Shown: positions 1 through 12,568 of the stretch, in pieces
How the letters are laid out: every line of letters begins with the position of its first letter
Numbering within the stretch: the first letter of the stretch is position 1
Assembly (NCBI RefSeq): GCF_014805625.2
Contig: NW_023998431.1
Coordinates: 3,690,747-3,754,746 of the forward strand
DNA: 64,000 nt
Direction: 5' to 3'
DNA from: Glossina fuscipes
Taxonomy: Eukaryota; Arthropoda; Insecta; Diptera; Glossinidae
The notes under the pieces: model-generated
Told to the model about the DNA's origin: nothing
The model's database searches: none
Seen by the model: the letters and a program-made list of their open reading frames with translations, nothing else
Made by a program: the position numbers and the translations under genes

Positions 1-3000
1 TTTCATTCATTACAACTCAATTTCATATTATACAAACTCTATGTTCGACGAGTATACGAGTACAACGCTCGAGAGGTCGACGTAACTAATTGATTAATAT
101 GGCATGAAAAATCATTTATTCTTTTTTTGCTTGTTTTTCCTGCGTTTCCTGTCTACTTAGTTTCGTGTGCCACGTTGAGTGGCGATGCTCTTTTGGGATG
201 GTCCATGAACTGGATCTACTTGCAAAAGCATCACTCAATCTTACCAAATGCTGGCAGGAGACCATCGAAGCCGGTTTAGAGAGGTAGAAACGGCTATCGA
301 TATGTCCAAGGAATGCGTTTGTCCTGTGTTCAGTCACGATTTAGGCTTGAGAAAGCCGATCACACTTTGTATGCCGTGTTTACTGACAGTGGAATAAGGA
401 GTCCGAGTTACAAATTGATAACTATACTGGCGAAATTATACGAATGGAAGTTCCAATTGCGATCCTATCCACCATCTTCTAGATGTAAACTGGCGGCGAC
501 TATTATCTCTTAGCGAATCTTAAAGTAATAGTCCACAGAAAAAGATTTGAATCAACTGATAATAAGATGAATATACAAATCGAATCTTATTTTCAGGCAG
601 TAAAAAAAGCGCCGAACTTTTATAGAATCGTTGAATTGATTGCAGCATTCTTAAGGGACACTGGGTTGTTGAATAAAGTCAAATTTTTGCAATTAAAATT
701 TTTTCTAACTTAGGCCTTTGTTCGTTAATTTTTGTAATGATATAAACAGCGTCTTCCATTAGTATTAACTGATTTCACTTCATAGATCTCGTACAATGGC
801 ATAAATTAATAAAGGCAATTCTAGAAAAGAAAAATAATGCTTGAGTCAACTCATTAAATGAGAAAATATTGGTGGACGAAGCTCCAGACTAGAAGTAAAT
901 TCTATGTTAAATAGACAATCTCTGCTGAATATTGAAAATAGCTCTGTGAATATTATTCTATCGTATTTTCCCACGTCGAAAGGTTAAAATATAGCCCGAT
1001 CGATCGGATCTGTTTTTATAGAGGAAATATTAGCTGAGTAAACATACTTTTAGGCAACTTTGTAATAAAATTTTACGTTTCTAAGGTATAAAATTAAATA
1101 TATTATAATTATTAGATACTCTTAAGGTTATTCAGCTTTGATACTTTCTCTATTTCTATACCTAAAATTGCTCGACCTCACTATTGGGAAAAGTTCCATT
1201 ACGACTGATAACACGACGTATGTGTATGAAACGTTCACTTGATTATTAAAGAAATAATTTTGACATCCATTGGATTCTTGAAAATTGCTTCAGACGTTTA
1301 ACTTTGCCGCACGGTTCAAATTCGCAGCTAAAATTCACCAATGATGCCAACCTCATGTAAACGTTTCCAGATTTTTATAGTCCACATCGTTCGTAATATA
1401 AAAGTATAAAGTATTTTTGCAAATGAATGCTAGCAAATTAATGACTTAAGGTAGATGCGGCTTTTATTACACCAATTCATTCAGAATCGTTCTCTGAATC
1501 GGTATAAGCCTATCCATTTGACCCTTTTATCTCCGCCTATGCATTTCTGTATTAAATTTACAGATTTAAATTTTCGAAGCATTAATTTGTTTTGACTTAC
1601 TTGTTTTAACCCAAGGACGCGTTCTATTAAGAATATATTATTTCTTGCTTATTTATTCATTGTAAATAAATTTACAAAATATGGATTTAAACGCTGCCAG
1701 ACAACTTACATCATACGCTCGCCTGTATTGAAAACTCTGCCGCACTTGAGATTCAAACCCGCGACCATTGAGTTAGTTAGTCACGGTCCTTTGTCTACTC
1801 GGCCACTAATGTGAAGAAAAATGGATTAGCCCTGTGAAACAATTTGGGAAAGACGATTCGATTTTTAACATTTTTCGAGGAAACCCAATGGGATATAAAG
1901 ATTTCGTGAACCCCCTCTACATAAAAAGGTTTTTATAAGTAATGATCCTTTATATGGTAAAATTTCGATCGTTTTATTATGAAAATTGGAATAGAATAGG
2001 GATTTGATAAATAAAATTACTATGGTAAATTTGTACTGCGTATGTATATTATTTTGGACGTGTCCGCGTATAGAGGTTGTCTTGAAAAGCAATCCTTCAT
2101 ACAGCAACGCTTAATTTTAGATACTTTAAGGCGGGGATATGTGAACAATTGTACAAGGTGAAGTGGTGTAAGGTGTTTAATAGCACTCTTGTTCAGGTTT
2201 AATATATAATTAAACTGTTATTATCGTTCTAAATTGGTATATTTTTTTGGACCAAGTCATATAGTTAAGTATTGTAGGTTATTAACGATAATGTTCGAAC
2301 ATATTGCGGGCTTCTCTAGCTTTTTACTGATGGCTAGATTTGTTAATTTTTTAATTTGCAACTTGATCTACGGCACTTGATTAACAATATTTGCCAGTTG
2401 CAAGTTTTAGTTTCACCAACAGTACGGCTTTCAATTGAAAGTATATGCCCTCGTTACAATATCAAAGTGATCAAAAATTCTTAGAGCATCTAGTTTTAGT
2501 TTTGCAAGAAAACAAAAAATATTAATTTGGTAGTGCCTACCGTTGACCAAATATGGATATAAAGATAGATTATTATATTTAAACATATTTAAACAGAAAC
2601 AGATTGATTATAGTACATGGGTCTTCTGAGGTTGCACCGCCTGAGATAAAGCCAGGTTTTTAATGGTTGTAACCCATTAAAATGATTTTCATTGTGAATA
2701 AATGCATCCGATTATTCACTTGATCTCAATGACTGTTAACATTTTTTTTTTTTAGCTTGTTTAAGTTGCTAAGCTATTGTGAGGTTAAACGAAAGTGTAT
2801 GACCCTAATTATTACGCTCCTATTTAACTTTTGATAACTTGAGAAGAAACGAATGGTCAAACTAAGATCGATTTGCGATCTTACGCTGTTTAAGGACATG
2901 TGCACTTGTCAAGGTCTTCGATATCAATTTTTACGGTGATCATGTAAAATTTTTATATATAAAAACATTTCCTTCCATAGAAGATAACATCAAGAGTGGA

Positions 3001-5859
3001 ACGTCATATTCCCCAAGAAGTGTAATATGCATTTGACTAAACGCCGTTGAATAATATCTTAAGAAGTAAAACCAATGTAAATTTAAAAAAATGAATTTTT
3101 TTTTTCTGCTTACGAAATAAACCTTCTAGGATATGTGGAAAAACACCACATTTCTTTCATTTCGGTTTCGCTCCTTCTCCGGAAGACCGCAGCTAGGTAC
3201 TGTGCACACCGGCTGGAAAGTTACAGCCTAAGGCTTTATCTGTTGATTTCTAACTTCTCTAATAAACTAACAGATATTTTCGGGAATTATTTATGTTCAT
3301 TTAAGAGAAGTTTTAAACAAAAATAAGTTTTCGGCTGAAGCGATTCAACGGATTTCAAAGCTGCTACCAAAAGTTAAAACCTTGAAATGAAGTTTTGGGA
3401 GCCTATTATGAGTTCAGCTGTTGAATTATACCTTTTGCTGCCATTTCCTTCGTCATTTCGTAACACGTAGAGTGTAAAATATTCGTATTTGTCCTTGACA
3501 GATGTAGCAAAACATGCCTATCATGGTTGAGGAAAGAGAATAAGCAAAAGCATTTGAACATAGAAGGCCAGTTTTGCCATATTGAATGGATACTTATCGC
3601 AGACTAGTGGAAAAGAATTAAAAACAAAAAGTTTCTTTTAATAAGAACGCCTATCAGCAATACATTACAAAATCGCAAAAGCCTCTTTCTCGAATTATGA
3701 ATTTGCAAAAGGGCCTATAGAAGAGTTCCTATAATATTCGTTCTTTTCATCCGAATTCTTTGCAGTGCCTTTAAAACAAGATCCTTTAGAAGAACACCTA
3801 AGATTTTTCCGACGAGTTCATTTAAGCACTTTTTGTTTTCATAAGCGAATGCTTCTTTTTTTTTTTTTTTTTTGGTCAAAACTCACATCTTTTCATGCGG
3901 ATACTCGAGAATCACGCAAAAACCAGTATTCTAAAAAAATCCTATGCATTACTCTAGCTGTGTATGTGGATTAAAAAATTCTTTACTTTTTTTTCAAGCT
4001 TAAGGTTTTCGAGCTCTTAAATGAAATCGCCTCTCGAATATAGTATCGGTATAGGAGCGGTGTTGCACACGTACTTAACGATATGCTTAATGACCTTCTT
4101 AAATATTATTATTCTATTAGCTTTTCTTCTATCCTTTTATAAAATCGTAAATCGTCGTAAAATACCTTCTTTTCGGTTGTTAAGGCGTGAAGCGAGGCGT
4201 ACTACTTCCCGACCAAATTGATGGTAGCAGTAGCAGAAATCCGGACCTCGTATTTAGGGAAATTATTATGAAATCTTATGGCAGAACATCTTTATTATAA
4301 TACTTCGCCAGAGCTAATGATGAGAAAAATAATTTAAGGAAGACATTTTCATGATTTCAGATTTTCATACCTCCTTAGCGTCCACTAAATTCATTAGGGT
4401 TGTTATTAAAAAAATTTTCATTCGAACGATAAAAAGTTGCATATTGTTTGCCTGTGCTAAGAACTTTTCTGACGCTAAGTGCCTAGTGTGCTGCTTGCTA
4501 ATCATTCCTTACGTAATTATGCATAGTGGAAATTACACTTGAAATGTTAACTTTTGTTTTAACAGAGAGCCCAACAAAAAAAAAAAAAGAAAAGAAAACG
4601 TTTATTAAAATGTGATAACAAACTAAACCATATTCACCACCACTTCATTGAAATTGGAATAGAGAAACTCTTAAAGATGTGTATATGCAGCAAAGGAAGT
4701 TTGCCACTTCATATACGTTAAACAGACGTAGGGCTTATGCGCTTTAATAATAAAGTTATGTTAATTAATGTAAAAGTGTCTTGATATTGTGTGAAAGAAC
4801 ATTGAAATTTGACCCATCTATTTCTAGTATAATAGTCAATAGGCAATAGTCAGTGAGAAAGAATTGTGCGAAAACCTGTCCATAAAGTGACCGAAGTATT
4901 GAAATAATTCCAAGCTTTGGTGAATGGTTATCGAAAAATTTTCAAGAATTTTTCTAAAAATTAGATAAGTGGTTTTTAAAGGTACGTTTACAGATTCGAT
5001 CGAGTTAATGTGATAGACTCATACCAGATACGTCGTTGTTATATAGTTTACATACAAAGAAATATGCCTCAAAAATCGAAGGAGAATAACTTCTCAATTC
5101 GACTTAGCCAGTTGTGGAAAATATAAGCGAGTACAGAAGTTTCGTTCTAAAGCTAAGATAGATCAGATACATGATCACAAAGAAAGCTTAAAAATTGATA
5201 GGTTTCGACCACAGACAAATTCACAGTAGGTGAAAAACTGCAATATATAGTAAGCTTTCATAAATTTTGAACAATAATCGAAGGGATTGGGGTCCACTAG
5301 TAATAAAGAAAGATTTCAACTTTCCACTTAAGCTAAATTTTGATTCAAAACCTCTCACATATTATTACATTGAATCGCCTTTCTTGATTGAAGTGCTGAC
5401 ATAATATTACTCATATTAGACAGATTAGTACTACTGGCGTCCGCATAGCGTAAAAGAACTATTTACAGAAACTTATATACAAAAATGAAAAGAAACTTAT
5501 TTTCAGAAACTGTAGTCTAAGCATTTCACAACGCTTGCCTCTGTGTTAACCCCGGATTTCCCCAGACGTTTTGTTAATAATTTCGTTTATTCCCGCCTAT
5601 GTTCAGCGGCTTTGTTTTGAGAGAACGGCGGGTAAAGCATCGAAAGTCTTTCTCTCATTTTCGAGGCAATCACGTAGTTTTCATGAAGATTTATTTTATC
5701 AGATATATGCTTTTCGTAAATGTGAAAATGTAAAAATATCGTATAACAATGATTTTGATTGAAGGGCCACTGAAGAATGCCCTCAATTTATTCTAATTTC
5801 TTTTCTTTTTTTTTCCTCTTAAAACATGATATATATAAATGTCGCTATCTTCATTCTAG
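1..5859. other. Intron or upstream DNA without recognised exon
   Basis: AT-rich DNA, with short open frames only and no match to the neurobeachin N-terminal region. It contains one tRNA-like SINE remnant (1733-1808), T or A homopolymers and nothing else I can name. Confidence 0.7.
1733..1808 (-). repeat. tRNA-derived SINE-like remnant (pseudo-tRNA)
   Basis: On the minus strand it reads GTGGCCGAGTAG (perfect A box, tRNA-Ser/Leu-like) and then, about 35 bases on, GGTTTGAATCTCAAGTGCGG (B box with two changes). The stretches that should form the T and acceptor stems do not pair, so it is not a working tRNA. The sequence after the B box resembles that of the element at 17895-18120. Confidence 0.55.
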
Positions 5860-5981
5860 GCCATGGTCTTACCACCTTTAGCGAAATGGCCTTATGAGAA
5901 TGGTTTCACGTTTACAACGTGGTTTCGTCTGGATCCTATCAACTCGGTGAATATCGAACGTGAGAAACCCTACCTCTATTG
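5860..5981 (+). CDS. rg: Neurobeachin exon 1 of window (ConA-like domain start)
   Basis: Reads [15 protein letters not shown] then [16 protein letters not shown] and ends at YLY plus two bases of a Cys codon. This is the hallmark opening of the ConA-like/laminin-G-type domain of the NBEA/LRBA family. The acceptor is TTCATTCTAG and the donor is GTAAGT at 5982. The open frame would run on to TGG TAA, but the family has YLYC, so splitting the codon as TG|T is the right call. The upstream exon that should precede it is not visible in 1-5859. Confidence 0.95.
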
Positions 5982-6816
5982 GTAAGTTGCCAAATAAAAA
6001 GATTACTATTTTTTTATAAACTCATTACAGTTAGACCCTATTCGTAGCGTAGTAGGATAGGGAAGTCGACATCTATGCTTTGTTTTATAGTTATACGCTA
6101 CATTCCTTTTTCTTACATCGCTCGTAAGTTTGCAGTGCTGCCACGTATTTTAACTCGAAGATTATTGAAAGATTAAAATTGAAAACTTATAGTTGGCAAA
6201 AGTCATTTAATTATAATTAAGGAAATTGTGGCAGCAGCAAATGTTGAACGCTAAAATTAGGCACTTGATATGCTGAAATCAATTTCACGAACTAGGACTA
6301 TAAATGATTATTTTTGCAAAAATCTTAGCAAAAATATCGAAATCATAATCTGTAACGGCTATAGCTTGCTCCGTTTTCTGCAGCTCAGTTTTCGGAAGCA
6401 ACGATTACATACTATAATTGTCGTCTTCTAAACATAAGCGCAACCTCACATAATAGCTTATTCTTTCAATGTGCTTTAGAACAAGGCGATTATAGTGCTA
6501 ACGATATTACAATACTGGGCTGCCGATTAGTTTTTTAACTATGGTTATCGAAAGAAAAGAAATCTTAACGAACAGTTTACTTACTAAAGGATATAGCCGA
6601 AATACAATGATAATGTTTGAAAAAATATACCTAAGATATAGATAAAATAATATTATGTTTTCGAAAAGATTGCTGTAGTCGAAAGTAATAACTTCATAAA
6701 GCTTATGCACGAAGTTTTAAAACGTTACGTTGGTTATTAACATAAATTGTTAATATTCGTTCGACAATGCTCTATTGATGATGAACAGTTTCAATGAATC
6801 GTCTCTTGTCGATTTG

Positions 6817-7170
6817 CTAAATGTTAGAAGACGAAGTTTCAATGAATTTGTAAACATGAAGGAACTTGTTAATCGTTATATTAGACACTTTGAAAGATTT
6901 CAATTCAAGCAGAGTCAACGACATATTGTTCAAAATTGGGATTAGGCGAATCTCAGCCACTCTTTTTGTGTATCTGCTATCAATGGCAAAAGTAACGCTG
7001 TGATTGAGCAGCCATTTACATGCTTGCTCCTTCATAATCACTATATTTATCGGCAAACATTTTGTTAGTTTCTTTATATGAGGTCACATTTTCTCAAACG
7101 TTTGCAAAACGGAGCATATATAATTCAGTGTTTTTAAGTGACTATGCGCTATGATGTACTTGTAAGTGTT
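6817..7170 (-). repeat. Inverted duplication, left arm
   Basis: Read on the minus strand it aligns with 7690-7950 on the plus strand: shared blocks include CATAGCGCATA, TTGCAAACG, GGAGCAAGCATG and a following block around GAGATTC. A 79-codon open frame on this arm (starting MPINIVIMKEQACKW) has no recognised family and the other arm is not open, so I do not call a gene. Confidence 0.65.
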
Positions 7171-7689
7171 TATGTACGAGAGAAGACCAAAAAGCAGATA
7201 TATACGTAGCAAATACAATATGTTTTTTGTTTCATCGCTTATTTTGAAGAATTAGTTAATTCTAAATTTTGTGTTCGCCAGACGCTGCAAGAAATTTCAA
7301 TGAAAATTTTCGTATTCAGAAATACGAAGAAGTTTTTTTTATTATTAACAAGATTTGTATTGCGACAAACAATCTTCTATTCTATCTTCATTCTAATCTA
7401 CATACCATTTATGCATTTGTTAGTTTTATTTACTAGTATTTATTTATATATATTTGATATATCTCCGAAACATTTCACGTCACATATGAATTAGATGTTA
7501 TTATAGAATATATTATAAAATGTATTCTGAACTTTTTTTATGTTTCGTCTTAGCATATTTTCATTGGAATTTGTTGAAAAAATTGATGAGTATAATATTT
7601 AGAATTTTTTCAATATCAAATAAATGATGAAAGTAAAACAAATCATATTTTCTACCCATCTTTTGTTCGCACTTGCACTCTTTTATATA

Positions 7690-7950
7690 TGTATCATAGC
7701 GCATATTCATTTAAAAACGCAGAATTGTATATGCTGCTGCTTTGCAAACGCTTGAGAGAATGCGACGCCGTATTAAAAAACTATTAACAGAATGTTTGCC
7801 CGTTCAAATAATGAAAACGGAGGAGCAAGCATGCAAATGGTTGCCAATTAGCAGTGTTACTACTGTTATTGATAACGTTAAACAAAAAGCGCATGAGATT
7901 CTCCTAATCTCGAGTATTTAAATTAAATGTGGCTAAGAAATTTGCTGTGG
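7690..7950 (+). repeat. Inverted duplication, right arm
   Basis: Plus-strand copy of the arm at 6817-7170; the arms are about 520 bp apart. Identity looks like roughly three quarters by eye. It may be two copies of an unknown dispersed element inserted in opposite orientation. Confidence 0.65.
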
Positions 7951-8558
7951 TCGATCGAATGATTTAAAAATTGTGAAGAAGACGTTCTCGTTAAATTTTG
8001 CAAGCTAGCAGACATTGTAGGCATTTTAAAAAATATTGAACTTTTGCTGATAATTAGAATATGAATTAGAATTAGAATTTCTATTCGCCTTAAAAAATTA
8101 TGTTCTCTTGATAAACCAGAGGAGTACGGCTCGGTGATAGAAGGGGCTATATTAGTTCTAGTATAAACAAGTGAACAAACCTATTGTAAAACTAGGGAAA
8201 GTATGGCGACCTAGAGGACTGCTGTGTTGACAAATGAAGACATCTTTTTCCAAATTTTTCTTCTCTGATCTGGAACTATACTCATTGGATATATTAAAAA
8301 AATTTTTCAAAACTATCCAATCAAGCTGTCTAAAGGTGCAGTTTGATTAAGTGAGACGCATCTATTAATAAAAGAACAACTTCAATTAAAGATTTGCAGC
8401 AAGAAACAGAGAGCAGCTTCTGCACTTACATATCGAGCAGCTATACTAAAATTTGCATTCTTGCTTTTATAGAGAATCTTGAAGATTTCTTTCTAAATAG
8501 TAATAAATAATTATATTATTATCATTTCATTTAAATTTATTTCTGTTTATTATTATAG

Positions 8559-8685
8559 TTTTAAAACTTCAAAAGGTGTCGGTTATACTGCACACTTTGT
8601 TGGCAACTGCCTAGTATTAACTTCAATGAAAGTTAAAGGCAAAGGCTTTCAACATTGTGTTAAATATGAATTTCAACCAAGAAAG
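8559..8685 (+). CDS. rg: Neurobeachin exon 2 (ConA-like domain)
   Basis: Completes the split Cys codon and reads [18 protein letters not shown] through [14 protein letters not shown], a nearly invariant part of neurobeachins. Acceptor TATTATAG, donor GTAAGT. It is 127 bp (1 + 42 codons) and ends in phase 0. There is no in-frame Met, so an ORF finder looking for starts misses it. Confidence 0.96.
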
Positions 8686-9345
8686 GTAAGTTTTAAGTAA
8701 TTGAATCACTTAGCCTTATTATTTTAAACTCAATTATGCATTTGCACATAAGAATATAATTCACTTATATTATATACTTCTCAAGTATAAAAGCGCGGTG
8801 AATGGAAAAGAAAGCTTAGGGTTTATGGGCATTCAAGAGCATTTCAGAGTTGACGGTTTAGCTTTGATATCGCTTGACTCACAACGCAGTGAAGCAGTTC
8901 AGCTTTTTTTAGAGTCTGTAACTACTAATAGTCAATTTTAAATCCACTAAGTCCACGCGAGTTTGTAAAAACATAACATAACCGAGGTAGAATCATATGC
9001 TAGAAAAACACTTCTTTTGATAATAGATTTTCTTTCCGCTTTCTTACTTAAGTATTTCGAGCGATTTCGGAGGACAAAAGAACAAAAAAAATTAAAATGC
9101 CAATAATAATTTCGTAAAAAATTATAATTTTGATGAGACAATGGCAATAAGTGTATTAATGCATCGCTGTCGCTGAAGAAGAACGAGCGTTCTTTTCTTT
9201 TTTCTCTACTTTGACTAAGAGCAGAGAGAGTGAGAGATCACACAGTTATTATTAGCTCTTGAGGAACCTTGAAACATTTACGTATACAGTCATAGAAGAC
9301 ACTAGTAATTCTATGTTTCGTTTTCTTTTTTTATTTCGTCTTTAG
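8686..9345. other. Intron after exon 2
   Basis: 660 bp, AT-rich; nothing recognised beyond a T-rich tract before the acceptor. Confidence 0.8.
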
Positions 9346-9465
9346 TGGTATATGATAGCAATCGTTTATATTTATAATCGTTGGACAAAAAGTGAAATAA
9401 AGTGCCTCGTAAATGGACAACTAGCGTCCAGTACTGAAATGGCGTGGTTTGTTTCAACAAACGAT
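9346..9465 (+). CDS. rg: Neurobeachin exon 3 (ConA-like domain)
   Basis: Forty codons, [15 protein letters not shown] through AWFVSTND, matching the core strands of the ConA-like domain. Acceptor CGTCTTTAG, donor GTAAGT; it starts and ends in phase 0. An 87-bp intron, the shortest in the window, separates it from exon 4. Confidence 0.96.
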
Positions 9466-9552
9466 GTAAGTTTTCAATTACTCAGATAAAGAAAGAGATC
9501 TCTTTATCTCTTTAAATAATTGTTTGTTAAATTTATTATTACATCATTGCAG

Positions 9553-9699
9553 CCTTTTGACAAATGTTATATAGGAGCGACACCGGAATTGGATGAGGAA
9601 CGTGTTTTCTGTGGCCAAATGTCAGCAATATATCTGTTTAGTGAAGCTTTGACAACACAACAAATTTGTGCCATGCATCGACTGGGGCCAGGATATAAG
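9553..9699 (+). CDS. rg: Neurobeachin exon 4 (ConA-like domain)
   Basis: Forty-nine codons, [16 protein letters not shown] through the signature stretch [12 protein letters not shown]. Phase 0 at both ends; acceptor CATTGCAG, donor GTAAAT (slightly weak). Confidence 0.96.
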
Positions 9700-10179
9700 G
9701 TAAATCTTATTTTGCATTAAAGAAAAAGAAAAAACTACTAGTAATTTTTTTCAATTTTTTCCTTAAATTTATAAAAACAAAAAAAAAAAAAATGTTTTAG
9801 TAAGCAACACTTACATACATTTGTATATTCTTATCTCTCTTTTAAAAACTTTTTTTATCTTTCTCTCCTTCTTTCTCATACATCTTTTGTATGTACGTTG
9901 TCTAAAATGCCTGCACTCTGACTGTATATCTCACCGACTAATAAAAACAAAAATTGTCTAACACCGCCCGATATCTGTCAATCAAAAAAAAAAAAAAAAA
10001 AAAAAAAAAAATTATCATAATGCTATTATCATTTACGTATATGTGTAATGTATCTTCCTTTCTTTTTCTTTTTTTCTTTTTTTTTTTTCTTTTTCCTTTT
10101 GTATATATGTCTGATTGTAAACTATCGTCCAAATGCGAATGTTGTCTTCGTGCAAACTTTGAAATTCAACTTGAAACAG
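9700..10179. other. Intron after exon 4 with homopolymer tracts
   Basis: 480 bp. Contains a 28-A run (9984-10011) and a T/C-rich tract (10057-10100). Several open frames here on both strands are translations of these runs and are not genes. Confidence 0.85.
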
Positions 10180-10657
10180 TCGCAATTTCGTTTCGATAAT
10201 GAGTGCTATCTGAACCTGCCGGATAATCATAAAAGGGTGAGTCAGCCACAACAACAGCAACAACAACTACAGCAACAACAGCAACAAACCCAACAACAAC
10301 AACACCAACAATTGCTACGTTCTAGAAGTATATCAATGGCCGAACAAGATGCCCAAACCATTGACTGGTCAGATGAGAAATTGGATTTACAAGCAGCATT
10401 TGTTAAAATTAGGGCCGTATTGGCGGCACGTAATGCCAGCACAAATGCTGCTGTCTTACAAACACTGACCGGCAATGGTAGCGGAGCCATTATTGATAAT
10501 AGTAGTAGTATGAAAATAGAAAATTCCACAGCAATAACATCTAACAGCACAGAACAGACTAACATGCATAGTAGTTCAGTGGCTGCTCATGATGCCTGCA
10601 AATCCTGCAGCATTGATACGTTGAGTTACATACCTACAGGCTTCGCTTCCTCAATCG
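10180..10657 (+). CDS. rg: Neurobeachin exon 5, long form (constitutive 19 codons plus optional extension)
   Basis: The first 57 bases (10180-10236) read [19 protein letters not shown], the conserved family sequence, and are followed at once by a strong donor GTGAGT. If that donor is skipped, the frame stays open to another donor (GTATTT) at 10658. The extension has a Gln-rich tract, then RSRSIS, then a non-repetitive part (about 10339-10440) with [20 protein letters not shown], then Ser/Asn-rich sequence. The long form ends in phase 1, which fits exon 6 exactly. The maintained frame and the non-repetitive, helix-like block argue for real coding sequence, probably alternatively spliced. The acceptor (GAAACAG) has a poor nearby pyrimidine tract, with a strong T/C tract about 70 bp upstream. 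Confidence 0.85.
10237..10242 (+). promoter_or_regulatory. Proximal alternative 5' splice site of exon 5
   Basis: GTGAGT immediately after the conserved HKR codons. Splicing from here to exon 7 (15692) gives HKR-VLYDGK, the arrangement found in vertebrate neurobeachins. It competes with the distal GTATTT donor at 10658. Use in RNA is inferred. Confidence 0.7.
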
Positions 10658-12473
10658 GTATTTATTTTTAATTTTGTTACTTTTGCTTTTCTTTATATTT
10701 GTTTTCTTTTCTTTTCTTTTTCTTTGTTTTTTTATTGTTTATTGCACTCTTTACAATAAATACCCTTTACTAAGAATTTTCTAGAAAGCTTTGTTCTTAT
10801 TTTCTCAAGAATTTGAAATCATTTTAAAACTTAATCGTTCTATCGATTTGTTTTTACCTTCTTTTATTTGAAATACAAGTCAAAACAGACAAGTATTATA
10901 TATTGCTTTAAAAGCGAAAATATTTCTTCGCCAATTTTATTACATCCGCCATCAAAGACAGAGTTTCCCCTCTCATATGTAACGCCTTGAAAGTCTTGAT
11001 GACTATAGGAATTCTAAATATTTAAAAATTCATACAAAGCTTACTCCTTAATCCGGAACGTTTCTCGCATCAACGAAAGGTTTTTCATAGTGCACTTTTA
11101 AGAGGAACCGCTTCACAACCAAAACCAGATATATAAAATGAATATATAAAAACTTGGCCGTTTAGTTCAGTCAATAAATTTATGTACGCGCGTGAAACTA
11201 ATGAGCTTACGTGTGCGACCTTTTAAATGTAAAAATCAATCTTAATTGGTTTTCCTAAGAGATGCAGTTCTTTTCTTTATGAAAATTTCTTCAACTCCTG
11301 ACTCCTTCATGTGAAGGTACTACCTTTAAAGTTTTCATGCGCTATAACTCGTGCCGCTGACGTGTGCAGATCATCTTTTTTTGCAGCTTTAAATAAATCG
11401 CGGTCGATGCAAAGGTACTTTTCCTATCTAATTCGAAGGATACTATTCTTAGTGGGGTGCACTCGTTAGATAGTGGAATATCTCTCTTGCCATTTTTGGG
11501 GTGATTAATTGGATGTAGAGTGTTTTAGAAGAAGCTCTTCCAGCCAAATAAAGAGGTCACTGAGGCTTCACCAACATCAAGAATGCTCCAACATGAAGTG
11601 GCGATTTTTTCGGCAAGACTAAATTCGGGCCCACATGGCGTGGCTCTCATAAATTACTAGCGACGTTAAACTGGAATGTAATAACCGTCATTGACTTGAA
11701 TCGACGGTTTCACTTAAATATTTTTTATCCCTTCAAAAGTAGTTTTGTTTCTTATCGGCGCTTAGCTAAATAGCGTTAAAAGGTTAGTTGTCCTCGCAGC
11801 ACGTAATTTGCATCCTGTCAGAAAAATGCCTGGGAAAAATGCAGAGCTATCAATAAAATTAAATATATTATAAATATATTCTACTATTCTCTTGGAAATA
11901 CCGCCATCTTTTTTCTGATAAAAAGGTCGATCAGGATTAATTTCCAGTCTTGATGTTTACGTATGCTAGTTTCGTGACCATATAGTATTATCAAAAACCA
12001 AAAACATTATCAGTGTAAGTTTCCAATTATTTTACCCATGTCCGTCTATGTGTCCATTGTTTTTCATTTGACTTTCGCAATATCGAAGTTTCGATATTCT
12101 TAGGTTAATGTATTTAAAAAACGAAGGGAGTTTCCAAGTTTGTTTATTGCCATTGATATTAGAAATGATAGATTATCTCGCATCGATCGCATTAAAGCTG
12201 ATATATGCTGGTTGGCTTAAAGAGTAAGAGGAAAATCTAGATAAAGGGTATTTAGAATTTCATTTTAAACTAAATGCATACATCATATATTTCTGTATGG
12301 TTTCCTTCTATTTTATATAAAATTAATTTTATTTTTTCTTTTTTACTTTTTTCTGCCTTTTTTTCGTTTTCTTCTTAATTGTTTTTATTTTGTTTCCGTA
12401 TCTGTTTATAATTGTTTTTTGCTCTGCTGTATATCTGCCTGCCATCTGTGCGTATCTTTTTGCGTACATTTAG
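10658..12473. other. Intron after exon 5 (long form)
   Basis: 1.8 kb, AT-rich; nothing recognised. A T-rich stretch leads to the exon 6 acceptor. Confidence 0.75.
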
Positions 12474-12568
12474 ATCACTTGAGACGTATGTCGTCTTCAT
12501 CGTTCTCCTCTTTGGATTATATACACGGCTTTGGCGGTAATGTTGAAGAGCTGAATCAATTAAAAATT
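12474..12568 (+). CDS. rg: Neurobeachin exon 6, optional Ser-rich exon
   Basis: The split codon G|AT begins DHLRRMSSSSFSSLDYIHG and the exon ends NVEELNQLKI before GTAAGC. It is 95 bp, entered in phase 1 and left in phase 0, so it fits only the long form of exon 5 upstream and exon 7 downstream. It contains an RRMS tetrapeptide (12482-12493) matching the PKA consensus RRXS. Acceptor ACATTTAG follows a T-rich tract. The open frame, exact phases and an ordered second half (YIHGFGGNVEEL) support it. Vertebrate neurobeachins as I know them lack it. Confidence 0.82.

Larger units (their letters stand above)
5982..8558. other. Intron after exon 1
   Basis: 2.6 kb, AT-rich. Contains a diverged inverted duplication (6817-7170 and 7690-7950) described separately; otherwise nothing recognised. 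Confidence 0.8.

Noticed and set aside
1733..1808. Functional tRNA-Ser gene
   Set aside because: A and B boxes are present but the T and acceptor stems do not pair, so I call a SINE-like remnant.
10033..10266. Minus-strand open frames over 9938-10266 and plus-strand frame at 9954-10199
   Set aside because: They translate A and T homopolymers and the antisense of exon 5's Gln tract; no conserved sequence.
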